This document shows positions 32,761 to 40,872 of a stretch of 64,000 nucleotides of DNA, one piece after another. Each line of letters opens with the position of its first letter. Position 1 is the stretch's first letter. The notes beneath the pieces are model-generated. The model made no database searches. It was not told the origin of the DNA and was given only the letters and a program-made list of their open reading frames with translations. Origin of the DNA: Achromobacter kerstersii (lineage in GTDB: Bacteria > Pseudomonadota > Gammaproteobacteria > Burkholderiales > Burkholderiaceae_B); assembly GCF_902859595.1 (NCBI RefSeq), contig NZ_CADIJQ010000012.1:124001-188000 (forward strand). The letters are read 5' to 3'. Position numbers and translations under genes: made by a program.

Positions 32761-33756
32761 TCAGGCGAGCATCTCGACCGGCGCATCGGGCGCGGACGCG
32801 CGGATGTCGTCCACCTCGATATCGCGCGCGATGACGATGATGGCGTCGCGCGCATCGGGTTGACGCGTCAGCCGCTGCGGCGCGCTGAAGGTGGTGCCCA
32901 CCGACTGGATCAGGATGGGCTCGGCGCATTCGGTCACGCGCACCACGGCTTTCACCCGCAGGAGGCGTTCGCCGCACAAGCCGGCCAGGTTATCCAGCCA
33001 TTCTGAAAAGTCCGTCCAGCTGATGCCCTCGCGGGCGCGTGCCGCCATGACGCGGATGCGCGGGTGCGCGGCGGTGTCGGCAGCGCTTTTGCCGGACCCA
33101 CCCGCGATCAGCATGCGCGCGGCCAGCCCGGCCAGGTCCGCCACGCCTTGCGACGGCGCGAAAGCGGCTTGCACGGCACGGCTGCGGTCAGGGTCGGCGA
33201 TGACAAGCGCCAGCGGGTTCAATACGGCAGCGCGCGCGGCGCGGCCTTCAAGTTCGGCTGCGGGCAAGAGATCGGTCTTCGTCAGCACGATGCGATGCGC
33301 CGCGCCGAACTGCGCCATGGCCTCGTCTATCTCGGCCAGCGCATCGGGATCGCGCGCGCAATCATCGGTGCAGACGACCGTCAGCCGCAGCCCCCGGCTG
33401 GCCAGTTCAGGATCGGCCAGCGACGCAATGATGGGGCCGGGCCGCGACAGGCCGCTGCATTCCAGGATCACGCGCTGCAATGGCCCCGCGCCTTCGGGGC
33501 GCGGCGCGTCCAGCAAGGCGCTCAAGGTATAGACCAGGTCGCTGCGCAACGAGCAGCACACGCAGCCGTTGGCCATCAGCGTCATCGGCACGTTGTCGCT
33601 GTCATTGGCGACGATGGCGCCGTCCACACCGATCTCACCCGCCTCGTTGACGATCACGCCCGTATCGCGCGACGACGGATCGCGCAGGTAATCCACCAGC
33701 AGCGTGGTCTTGCCGCTGCCCAGAAAACCGCACAAGAGGAACAGGTCGACGGCCAT
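32761..33756 (-). CDS. CobW/COG0523-family GTPase (putative metallochaperone)
   Basis: The start is set at ATG 33756 (MAVDLFLLCGFLGSGKTT), giving 331 residues; the frame to 33954 only antisenses the neighbour. Walker A is GFLGSGKTTLL (residues 10-20). The metal-binding signature GCVCC is at 64-68 (Cys65, Cys67, Cys68), followed by a C-terminal CobW domain. These G3E GTPases insert metals such as zinc or cobalt into target proteins. Its start lies 1 bp after the stop of the amidohydrolase gene at 33758, so the two are translationally coupled. A role loading metal into that binuclear hydrolase is a natural inference. Confidence 0.92.
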   Translation of the reverse strand: MAVDLFLLCGFLGSGKTTLLVDYLRDPSSRDTGVIVNEAGEIGVDGAIVANDSDNVPMTLMANGCVCCSLRSDLVYTLSALLDAPRPEGAGPLQRVILECSGLSRPGPIIASLADPELASRGLRLTVVCTDDCARDPDALAEIDEAMAQFGAAHRIVLTKTDLLPAAELEGRAARAAVLNPLALVIADPDRSRAVQAAFAPSQGVADLAGLAARMLIAGGSGKSAADTAAHPRIRVMAARAREGISWTDFSEWLDNLAGLCGERLLRVKAVVRVTECAEPILIQSVGTTFSAPQRLTRQPDARDAIIVIARDIEVDDIRASAPDAPVEMLA

Positions 33757-33757
33757 A

Positions 33758-35428
33758 TCAAGCGGCCTCGTCGGCGCTGTCGCAGGGTGAACCGGCAAGC
33801 GAACCACCGGGTGACCCACCAACGGGAGGACGCTCGCCATCGGGGTCTTCCGCCCAGCTGTCCTTGACCATCTTGCGCACGTCCGCCAGCAGCTCGGCGG
33901 TGTCGTACACCACGCCCGACTTGATGGTGGTGCGCAGGCAGCGCTGCCATTCAACCTTGGCCGTGTCGTCGTTCAGGCGCATGGCGCCGGTGCCGAACAG
34001 CAGCTTGAAATCGGTCAGCGGGTTTTGATCGTGAATCAGCAGGTCGGCGCGCTTTTGCACGTCGATGGAGCCGGTGTCGTCATCAATGCCCAGCAACGCG
34101 GCGCTTTGCGACGTGGCCGCGCGCAGCACTTCAATGGGGTGGAAGCCGGCCTCTTGCAACAGTTCCAGTTCACGCACAAAGCCAAAGCCGTAAATCTGGA
34201 AGATGAAACCGGAATCGCTGCCGGCGCAAACGCGGCCGCCCAGGTTCTTGTATTCGTTGATGAACTGCATCCACAGCCGGTAGTTCTGCTTCCACTCGAT
34301 CTCGTTGGTGGTGCTCCAGCGATACCAGTACGCGCCGTGCCCGCCGCGCTGCGGCTGGAAGTACTTCCACACCGCCTTCCACGTGTAGTCGTCGTGCCAG
34401 TCGGCGCGGCGTGCGCGCATCAGGTCGCGGTTGGCGTCGTAGATGTTGAAGGTGGGGACGAAGGTGTGGCCGAGTTCCAGGAATTGGTCCATGACCTGAC
34501 GCCACTTGGCCGAGCCCGGTTGGGCGGCCTGCATGAAGGTCTGGCCGGCGACGGCGAAGCGGTAGTACTCGTCGCTGTAGTTGTAGTCGGTGGGAAAGGA
34601 CTGCACCACGCGGTCTTCGAACAACGCTTCGGGCAGGCCGTAATAGTGTTCGGAACTGGTCAGCCCCCAGCGCGCAGACTTCAACGCGTTCACGCGTGTG
34701 ACGGCCATCTGCGCATGGTGGCAGCCCGAGCGCAGGCCCTGTTGCGCGGCTTCGTCCAGCGCGGCTTCCATGATGGCGGGCGGCGCCCCAAAGAACTTGA
34801 TACCGTCGGCGCCGCGCGCGGCCAGCTTGCGCACCCATTCGCGGCCCTGCTCCGGCGTGTGGATGGTTTTGACGCGGTCGTTCACGGCGGGGAAGACGCT
34901 ATGCACGATCATGCGCGGCGCGGCGATCTTGTTGGCGGCGGAAAGCTCGCGCTGCTCCAGCGTCCAGCCCAGCCCGCCCATCGCGCCCATCTCGCGCACC
35001 GTGGTCACGCCGTGCGCCAGCCACAGTTTGTAGATGTAGTCAGCGGGCGGCACGATGCCGCTCATGGCGTGATACGGCGTGCCGATGTGCGCGTGCGCAT
35101 CCACAAAACCGGGGGTGACGAACTTGCCGTGGCAATCGATTTCGTGGTCGCCCGGACCCGGGCGGCGTTTGGGGTCGATGGCCTTGTGCGGCGTACCCAC
35201 GTTGACCAGTGCGGTGATGCGTTCGTTTTCGATCACGATGTCGACCGGCCCCCAAGGCGGAGCGCCCGTGCCATCGATGATCGTCGCGCCGCGCAGGATC
35301 AGCCGGGGAAACGGCCCCAGCCCGCGGTCGCGCGACACCGGCGCCGTCGGCGGATGCCAGCCCTTGGCGGCGTTGACGTCGCGGGATTCCTCACCGACTT
35401 CCGACTGTGAAAACGTGGGATCGCTCAT
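33758..35428 (-). CDS. Amidohydrolase-superfamily metal-dependent hydrolase (556 residues)
   Basis: Binuclear amidohydrolase landmarks are visible: HxH in FVDAHAHIGT (about residues 112-114), the carboxylated-Lys candidate in GADGIKFFG (Lys211), GCHHAQM, SSEHYYGL and the Asp in VCAGSDSGF. It is longer than the usual 400-450, with an N-terminal extension of about 40 residues and extra loops (YDANRDLMRARRADWHDDYTWKAVWKYFQPQ). No signal peptide, so cytosolic. It is 5 bp after the second amidohydrolase gene and 1 bp before the CobW gene, within a Pot-type transporter operon. It probably hydrolyses the imported compound; the bond and substrate are unknown. Confidence 0.9.
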   Translation of the reverse strand: MSDPTFSQSEVGEESRDVNAAKGWHPPTAPVSRDRGLGPFPRLILRGATIIDGTGAPPWGPVDIVIENERITALVNVGTPHKAIDPKRRPGPGDHEIDCHGKFVTPGFVDAHAHIGTPYHAMSGIVPPADYIYKLWLAHGVTTVREMGAMGGLGWTLEQRELSAANKIAAPRMIVHSVFPAVNDRVKTIHTPEQGREWVRKLAARGADGIKFFGAPPAIMEAALDEAAQQGLRSGCHHAQMAVTRVNALKSARWGLTSSEHYYGLPEALFEDRVVQSFPTDYNYSDEYYRFAVAGQTFMQAAQPGSAKWRQVMDQFLELGHTFVPTFNIYDANRDLMRARRADWHDDYTWKAVWKYFQPQRGGHGAYWYRWSTTNEIEWKQNYRLWMQFINEYKNLGGRVCAGSDSGFIFQIYGFGFVRELELLQEAGFHPIEVLRAATSQSAALLGIDDDTGSIDVQKRADLLIHDQNPLTDFKLLFGTGAMRLNDDTAKVEWQRCLRTTIKSGVVYDTAELLADVRKMVKDSWAEDPDGERPPVGGSPGGSLAGSPCDSADEAA

Positions 35429-35433
35429 GGCGC

Positions 35434-36681
35434 TTACACCCCCAGCCCGTTATGTTCGATGACGCCGCCCTTCATGATCAGCGCCAGATGTTCGCCCTGC
35501 CCCAACAGGCAGGACAAGTCGCGGTACGGGTTGCCGTCCACCAGCAGCACGTCCGCCAAGGCGCCCGGCTGAATGCGGCCCAACTGGCCGACCTGGTTCA
35601 GCACTTCGGCCGCAGTTGTTGTGGCGCACTGAATGACTTCCTGCGCGGACAAGACTTCGTTGCGGATGCGGAATTCATCGCTTTGCAGGCGTTGCGACGG
35701 GCCGAGCAAGTCCGAGCCATAGCCGATCTTCACGCCCGCCTTCTTGTAGATTTCCAGCGAATGCAGGCCCGCGGTGCGCACCGTGGCGATCTTTGCGACC
35801 GAGTCGGGCGGCAGGCCGTAGTCGGCGCCTTCGTTGGCCAGGGCTTCGTAGGTCACCAGCGTGGGCACAACAAACGCGCCCTTCTCGGCCATGAAGCGCG
35901 CCACGCGCTCATCCACCAGATTGCCGTGTTCAATCGTGCGCACGCCGTTGCGGATGGCGCGTTCGATGGCGTCGGCGGTGTAAGAGTGCGCCATCACGTA
36001 AGTCTGACGGCTGGCGGCTTCTTCGACGATGACGCGAATTTCTTCTTCCGAATAGCCATAGGACGCGATGGGGTCGGTGGGCGATGCGACGCCACCCGAG
36101 GCCATCATCTTGATCTGATCCGCGCCCATTTGCAGTTCCTGGCGCACGGCTTTGCGCACGTCGTCGATGCCGTCGGCCACGCGGCCGATGTCGCCCGCGC
36201 GGAAGCAGCAGCCGCAGAAGCTCATCGGGCGCAGATGGTCGGAACGGGGACGCGGGTCGCCATGGCCGCCCGTCTGGCTGATGGCGCGGCCCGAGATGAA
36301 CAGGCGCGGCCCCTTCACCGTGCCTTCGTTGACGGCGCACTTCAGGCCCCAGCCCGCGCCGCCCGCGTCACGCACGGTGGTGAAACCCCGGCGCAGCATC
36401 GCCGCCATGATGGGCACGGCGCGCATCATCACCAGCGCGTCGGGCAACACGCCTTGCGTGCTCAGGTTCAGCTGCGTGGCCAGCACGTGTACGTGCAGAT
36501 CGATCAGGCCGGGCATGAGCGTGCGGCCCGCCGCGTCGATGACCTGCGCGGACGCGCTGGTAATGGGCTTGTCTGACACTTCCTTGATGACGCCGTCCTC
36601 GACCAGCACGTGGTGGCCTTCCAGCAGGTCGGCCTGCAAGGGATCAAGCAGGTTCGCGTTCTTGAACAATACGGATGCCAT
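35434..36681 (-). CDS. Amidohydrolase-superfamily protein, Xaa-Pro/Xaa-Arg dipeptidase-like
   Basis: The 415-residue protein has the full binuclear amidohydrolase set: DLHVH (about 61-65), carboxylated Lys in GADQIKMMASGG (Lys191), MAHSYT, IEHGN and YGSDLL (Asp). The GGHGDPR and MMASGGVASPTDP text is typical of the cytosolic dipeptidase (Sgx9260-like) group that cleaves N-acyl or dipeptide amides. The HLRPMSFCGCCFRAGD insertion with three Cys is noticeable. It lies 25 bp after the permease gene and 5 bp before the first amidohydrolase. The two paralogous folds probably act on successive or stereoisomeric forms of one imported amide. Confidence 0.92.
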   Translation of the reverse strand: MASVLFKNANLLDPLQADLLEGHHVLVEDGVIKEVSDKPITSASAQVIDAAGRTLMPGLIDLHVHVLATQLNLSTQGVLPDALVMMRAVPIMAAMLRRGFTTVRDAGGAGWGLKCAVNEGTVKGPRLFISGRAISQTGGHGDPRPRSDHLRPMSFCGCCFRAGDIGRVADGIDDVRKAVRQELQMGADQIKMMASGGVASPTDPIASYGYSEEEIRVIVEEAASRQTYVMAHSYTADAIERAIRNGVRTIEHGNLVDERVARFMAEKGAFVVPTLVTYEALANEGADYGLPPDSVAKIATVRTAGLHSLEIYKKAGVKIGYGSDLLGPSQRLQSDEFRIRNEVLSAQEVIQCATTTAAEVLNQVGQLGRIQPGALADVLLVDGNPYRDLSCLLGQGEHLALIMKGGVIEHNGLGV

Positions 36682-36706
36682 GAATATTCCTTGAGGGGGA
36701 GTCGGG

Positions 36707-37588
36707 TCAAGACGCCATGGTCTTGATGTAGCGCCGATGAATCAGCCAATTCGAAATCAGTGCAATGACCAGCGTGCCGCAGACCAGAATGACGGCCAGC
36801 GCCGCGCCAAACGGCCAGTTCGATGCGCGCGTGATCTGGTCATAGAGCGCGGGCGCCATCATCGTCAGGCCGGAGCCGCCCAGCAGCACTGGCGTGGCGT
36901 AAGCGTTCATGCACAAGATGAACACCAGCATCGTGCCCGCCGCCACGCCGGGCGCGGCAATGGGCAGCACAATGCGGCGAAACGTCGTGAAGAAATTCGC
37001 GCCGACGTTGCGGGCGGCTTCCTCGACCGACAGGTCCATGCCTTCCAGCACGCTTTGCAAGGTGAGGATCAGGTAGGGCATGACGACGGCGGTAGTGCCG
37101 ATGACAACCGCCGTGGGCGTATACATCAGCGTGATGGGTTTATCGACCAGCCCCAGCCCCAACAACACCGCGTTCACCACGCCCGCGTTGCCCAGCGCCA
37201 CCATCCAGCCCGCCGCGCGCACCACGTTGCCCACCATCAGCGGGAACACCAGCAGAATCACGAACAGGCTCTTGTATTTGCTTTGCGTGCGCGCCAGGAA
37301 GTACGCCACCGGAAAGCCCAGCACCAGCGCCAGCACGGTGCACAGCGCGGCCACCCAAAGCGTCGTGAAGAAGATGTCGCGGTAGTAAGGGTCGCCGAAA
37401 AACTTGGCGTAGTTTTCGAAGGTGAAGGCGGTTTGCATCAGCTCCGCCGGATCGAAATGATTGAAGCTGTAGCGCGCCAGTTGCAGGATGGGGACCAGGA
37501 TGATCACCAGCACCACCAGCGACGCCGGAAACGCCAGCCCCGGCCCCAGCCACCGGCTGGGCCGCCCGTCTTGTGTTGCAGTCGTCAT
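36707..37588 (-). CDS. ABC transporter permease, PotB-like
   Basis: The start is ATG 37588 (MTTATQDGRPSRWLGPG), giving 293 residues with six hydrophobic segments. The EAA loop is MDLSVEEAARNVGANFFTTFRRIVLPIAAPGV (about residues 195-226), typical of the PotB/opine permeases. It forms the membrane channel with the PotC-like protein. It is 8 bp after the ATPase gene and 25 bp before the amidohydrolase gene. The frame beginning at 37636 overlaps the ATPase gene and is not used. Confidence 0.94.
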   Translation of the reverse strand: MTTATQDGRPSRWLGPGLAFPASLVVLVIILVPILQLARYSFNHFDPAELMQTAFTFENYAKFFGDPYYRDIFFTTLWVAALCTVLALVLGFPVAYFLARTQSKYKSLFVILLVFPLMVGNVVRAAGWMVALGNAGVVNAVLLGLGLVDKPITLMYTPTAVVIGTTAVVMPYLILTLQSVLEGMDLSVEEAARNVGANFFTTFRRIVLPIAAPGVAAGTMLVFILCMNAYATPVLLGGSGLTMMAPALYDQITRASNWPFGAALAVILVCGTLVIALISNWLIHRRYIKTMAS

Positions 37589-37596
37589 GGCGGCTC

Positions 37597-38643
37597 CTAT
37601 TGCGTGAAGGCCACGCAGTCTTCGGGCTCGAAGCACGCGTACACGCGCGCGCCCGGCGCCGGTTGCGCGCGGCTTGCGCCACCATTGACGATCTGGCTGA
37701 TCATGCGGTTGCCGCCTTCCAGCTGCACGCGCACTTCCAGCACCGATCCCAGATACAACGACGATTCCACCACGCCCGCCAAGGCGTTGCCGCCCGAAGG
37801 CTGCTCGGACAGCCGCACGCGTTCCGGCCGCACGCCCACGTGCGTTGCCCCCGCGCCGCCCGGCGTGGCGATGCGCTGGCCCGCGTCGGTGTGAAACTGG
37901 TTGTCGGCCTGGCCCCGGCCCGTGAAGACGTTCATCTTGCCCAGGAAGTCGGCCACGAAAAGATTGGCGGGGCGCTCGTACAGCGTGTCGGGTGCGCCCA
38001 CCTGCTGCACGATGCCGTCATGCATGATGGCCATGCGGTCGGCAATGGCCAGCGCTTCTTCCTGGTCGTGTGTGACGAACACGGTTGTCAGGCCAAGACG
38101 CTGTTGCAAGGATCGAATCTCTTCGCGCACTTCCAGCCGCAGCTTGGCGTCCAGGTTGGACAAGGGCTCGTCAAGCAAAAAGACTTTGGGTTCGATTGCC
38201 AGCGCTCGCGCAATCGCCACGCGCTGTTGCTGGCCGCCGGACAGCTGGCGCGGATAGCGGTCACGCAGTTCGGTCATGCGCACCATGTCCAGCACGCGGC
38301 GGATCTTGGCGTCGCGATCGGCCTTGGGCACCTTGTGCATTTCCAGCCCGAAGGCCACGTTCTCGGCCACCGTCATGTGCGGAAACAGCGCATAGCGCTG
38401 GAACACCATGCCGGTATCGCGCTTGTGCACGGGCAGCCGGGTGACGTCGGTGTCGCCAATGCGGATGCGGCCTGCGGTGGGGGTGATGAAGCCGGCAATC
38501 ATGCGCAGCGTGGTGGTCTTGCCGCAGCCGCTGGGGCCCAGGAACGTCACCAGCTCGCCTTCCGCGATCTCCAGGGAAAAGTCGGATACCGCCACCGCCG
38601 AGCCGAATTGCTTGCGGATATTCTCGATTGAGACCTTCGCCAT
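37597..38643 (-). CDS. ABC transporter ATP-binding protein, PotA-like
   Basis: The 348-residue ATPase has Walker A GPSGCGKTTTLRMIAG (about residues 36-51), Q-loop GMVFQRYALFPHMTVAENVAFGL, the signature LSGGQQQRVAIARALA (about 135-150), Walker B VFLLDEPLSNLDAKLR, and a C-terminal TOBE domain (THVGVRPERVRLSE). This is the PotA/UgpC type used for polyamines, opines and iron. Its start lies 3 bp after the PotC-like stop, so the genes are coupled. Confidence 0.95.
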   Translation of the reverse strand: MAKVSIENIRKQFGSAVAVSDFSLEIAEGELVTFLGPSGCGKTTTLRMIAGFITPTAGRIRIGDTDVTRLPVHKRDTGMVFQRYALFPHMTVAENVAFGLEMHKVPKADRDAKIRRVLDMVRMTELRDRYPRQLSGGQQQRVAIARALAIEPKVFLLDEPLSNLDAKLRLEVREEIRSLQQRLGLTTVFVTHDQEEALAIADRMAIMHDGIVQQVGAPDTLYERPANLFVADFLGKMNVFTGRGQADNQFHTDAGQRIATPGGAGATHVGVRPERVRLSEQPSGGNALAGVVESSLYLGSVLEVRVQLEGGNRMISQIVNGGASRAQPAPGARVYACFEPEDCVAFTQ

Positions 38644-38646
38644 TTC

Positions 38647-39510
38647 TTACACCACCTGACTGAGTTTCACGTAGCGGTCGGTCACAAGCATGATGATCCC
38701 CAACAGCAAGATTTGCACCGATGCCACCGAAGCGATGGTCGGGTCCAGATTGAATTCCAGGTACTGCATGATGGCGATCGGCAGCGTGGTGCGGCCCGGA
38801 CCCACCAGCGACAGCGACAGCTCCAGGTTTTCGAACGACACCACGAAACTGAACAGCGCCGCAGCCACAATCGACGGGCGCAGCATGGGCAAGGTCACAC
38901 GCAGAAAGGCCACCGGTGCGCTTGCCCCCAGGTTGCGCGCGGCTTCCTCGATGGAGCCGTCCAGCCCGGCCATGCCGGCCGTGACCAAACGCACGGTCCA
39001 GGGAATCGTCAGGCAGACGTGCGCAATGACGAGCCCGCCAAAGGTGCCGATGATGTCTTGGTCCAGCACCTCTTCAGCGCGCAGGTAGAACAGGTAGATG
39101 CCCACGCCCGCCACGATGCCGGGAATCAGCAGCGGCGACAGCAGCAGCGTATTGACGCCCTTGCTGCCCTGGAAGCGGTAGCGCGCGATGCCGACGGCGG
39201 CCAGCACGCCCATCACGACGCCAATGGCGGCGGCCACCAGCGACACTTGCAGGCTGAACAGAAAGCCATTGGCGAACGCGGGGTTCTGCCACGCTTTCAC
39301 GTACCAGGACAGCGTGTAGCCGGACGGGGGGAAGTAGAGGATGGCGTCCTTGAAGAAGCTCAGCCAAACCACCAGCACGATGGGGCAGAGCATGAACGCA
39401 TACATCAGGACGACGAAGACCCGGTGCAGCCACGTTGCCCACGGGATCACGCGGATGGGCGTAACCCGGGTGGCCGCAACGGCCGGGTCCAAAGGAGGCG
39501 CGCTATGCAA
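38647..39510 (-). CDS. ABC transporter permease, PotC-like (TTG start proposed)
   Basis: No ATG suits the N-terminus. The best start is TTG at 39510, preceded by AAGGA with seven bases between (LHSAPPLDPAVAATRVTP...), giving 287 residues. The open frame continues upstream to 39618 but loses permease character. Six hydrophobic segments and the EAA loop GSIEEAARNLGASAPVAFLRVTLPMLRPSI (about 180-210) are PotC-like. It is the first gene of the seven-gene operon. An alternative GTG lies further in at the codon before IPWATWLHR. Function call firm, start less so. Confidence 0.9.
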   Translation of the reverse strand: MHSAPPLDPAVAATRVTPIRVIPWATWLHRVFVVLMYAFMLCPIVLVVWLSFFKDAILYFPPSGYTLSWYVKAWQNPAFANGFLFSLQVSLVAAAIGVVMGVLAAVGIARYRFQGSKGVNTLLLSPLLIPGIVAGVGIYLFYLRAEEVLDQDIIGTFGGLVIAHVCLTIPWTVRLVTAGMAGLDGSIEEAARNLGASAPVAFLRVTLPMLRPSIVAAALFSFVVSFENLELSLSLVGPGRTTLPIAIMQYLEFNLDPTIASVASVQILLLGIIMLVTDRYVKLSQVV

Positions 39511-39617
39511 ATCCAGATTCCTTGTCAGCGAGGTGCCGGCTCGGTTTGAAACTCCTCCTGGAACTCTTCGGTTCACTTGGTTAACCGAAGCATATCTATG
39601 GGTTGCTGCTCGGCTCA

Positions 39618-39745
39618 ACTAGGGATAACCCACGCGCTTTGCAACTCGCGGGTAATCCCTGAAATCAAGCGAAAACAGGTGCAACCTGCCGCAGTGCAGC
39701 ACCTTAAATAGGTGCAACCCGGTGTGTTGGACCGGGTTGTTGAAC
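39618..39745. promoter_or_regulatory. Leader/intergenic region with hairpin and repeated AGGTGCAACC
   Basis: AGGGATAACCC at 39620-39630 pairs, with one mismatch, to GGGTAATCCCT about 18 bases further on, forming a strong hairpin. Downstream, AGGTGCAACC occurs twice within 40 bases, around 39677 and 39710, with further GTTG/CCGG-rich short repeats. The region is the probable promoter of the Pot-type operon. Whether these elements are operators, a riboregulator or the terminator of the DUF2817 gene is open. Confidence 0.45.
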
Positions 39746-39774
39746 CGGATTGTTGCGCGATCAAAACACGGGCG

Positions 39775-40872
39775 TTACTTCGCCGCTTCCAAGCCACACA
39801 ACGCTTGCAGTACCGCGACCCGGCTTTGCCCCAGCACCATGCCGTGCCAGTCATACGCGTGGCAATAGAACGCGTCTTGCGTGGCTTGCAGGATGTCGCG
39901 CCGCAATGCAGGCGGCGCATCGGGATTCGCCCGCAGCCAGTTGCGGCCGCGCAGCGCCAGCACGATGTCATCGAACGGCACCGTGCCGTATTCCAGCGCC
40001 ATCAGCGTGGGCGAGGCATCGGGGCACGCTTGATAGATCAAGCCGGCCAGATGCCCGGTAATGTCTACCGACGCCGAGCTGCCCTGATACGGCACCGCAA
40101 TATCCGCGCCCCACCACTGCCGCGCGCGCGCGACTTCCGCATCGTTGCGCCGCCCTGCGTAGATTTTTTCGCCGTGGCCGCGCGGGCCCAAGCCGGTATG
40201 CACGTCGATCCAGCCGATGTGCGCGTAGCGGCTTGCGTGCGTTTCCAGGATGCGGCGCAGGTTCAACAGCGACGCCGCCGGGCGCGCGCCGCCGTAGAAC
40301 AGCCCGTCGGCGTGCGTGTACTGGCCGCGCGACACAGCCTGCGCGAAGGCGGGCTGCCCGTGCTCGGCGACGTAGCGCGCGATGTCGCGCTGGTTGCTTT
40401 CGGAAGGCGGCCATTCTGCGGGCAACAGCAGCGGATGCAGCGCGGCATAGCCCGGGTTTGTGGGCAGCGGCGTGCCGTCAAAGGGCTGGGCGTTGCGGTT
40501 CAGGTCGACGTTGCCTTCATCGGTGCGCGCCATCCACGAGAAGCCATACGGGTTCACTGCGTGCACCAGCAGCAAAGCCACGCCGGCTTGCGCCGCGCGC
40601 TTGATCATCGCGGCGTCATCCATCAGCGAAAACTGGCAGCCCGCGCCGCAGAACCCTTCCACGCCGTGCGTCGCCGACGTCATGATCAGCAGCCGTTGCG
40701 CGTCCGGCGCGCCCAGCAGCGCCACGTCGGTGGCCAGGGCTTCGCCCTCGCTGCCCACGTCCGAAATGGGGTAGGACTCGACGGTGGCGCCCAAACGCGC
40801 AGCGTCGGCCAGGAAGCGGTCGCGGGACTCGGCGTAGCTGCGGGGGAAGTAACTCGTGCTGCTGGGCATCAT
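39775..40872 (-). CDS. M14-like metallocarboxypeptidase, DUF2817
   Basis: The start is set at ATG 40872, overlapping the MFS stop as ATGATG (start-stop coupling); the next ATG is in frame at 40869. The 365-residue protein carries DUF2817 text: LLIMTSATHGVEGFCGAG with the first zinc ligands (about residues 60-77), HAVNPYGFSWMARTDEGNVDLNRN (about 100-123), WIDVHTGLGPRGHGEKIY with the third ligand, and EYGTVPFDDI. The family is related to M14 carboxypeptidases. Coupling to an MFS importer suggests hydrolysis of an imported amide or peptide in the cytosol. Substrate unknown. Confidence 0.9.
   Translation of the reverse strand: MMPSSTSYFPRSYAESRDRFLADAARLGATVESYPISDVGSEGEALATDVALLGAPDAQRLLIMTSATHGVEGFCGAGCQFSLMDDAAMIKRAAQAGVALLLVHAVNPYGFSWMARTDEGNVDLNRNAQPFDGTPLPTNPGYAALHPLLLPAEWPPSESNQRDIARYVAEHGQPAFAQAVSRGQYTHADGLFYGGARPAASLLNLRRILETHASRYAHIGWIDVHTGLGPRGHGEKIYAGRRNDAEVARARQWWGADIAVPYQGSSASVDITGHLAGLIYQACPDASPTLMALEYGTVPFDDIVLALRGRNWLRANPDAPPALRRDILQATQDAFYCHAYDWHGMVLGQSRVAVLQALCGLEAAK

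Noticed and set aside
32669..32977. Long N-terminal extension of the Pot-type receptor
   Set aside because: It precedes a clear twin-arginine signal peptide and overlaps the CobW gene.
33757..33954. N-terminal extension of the CobW GTPase
   Set aside because: The extra 66 residues are antisense to the amidohydrolase C-terminus and precede a normal Met-Ala-Val start directly before the Walker A motif.
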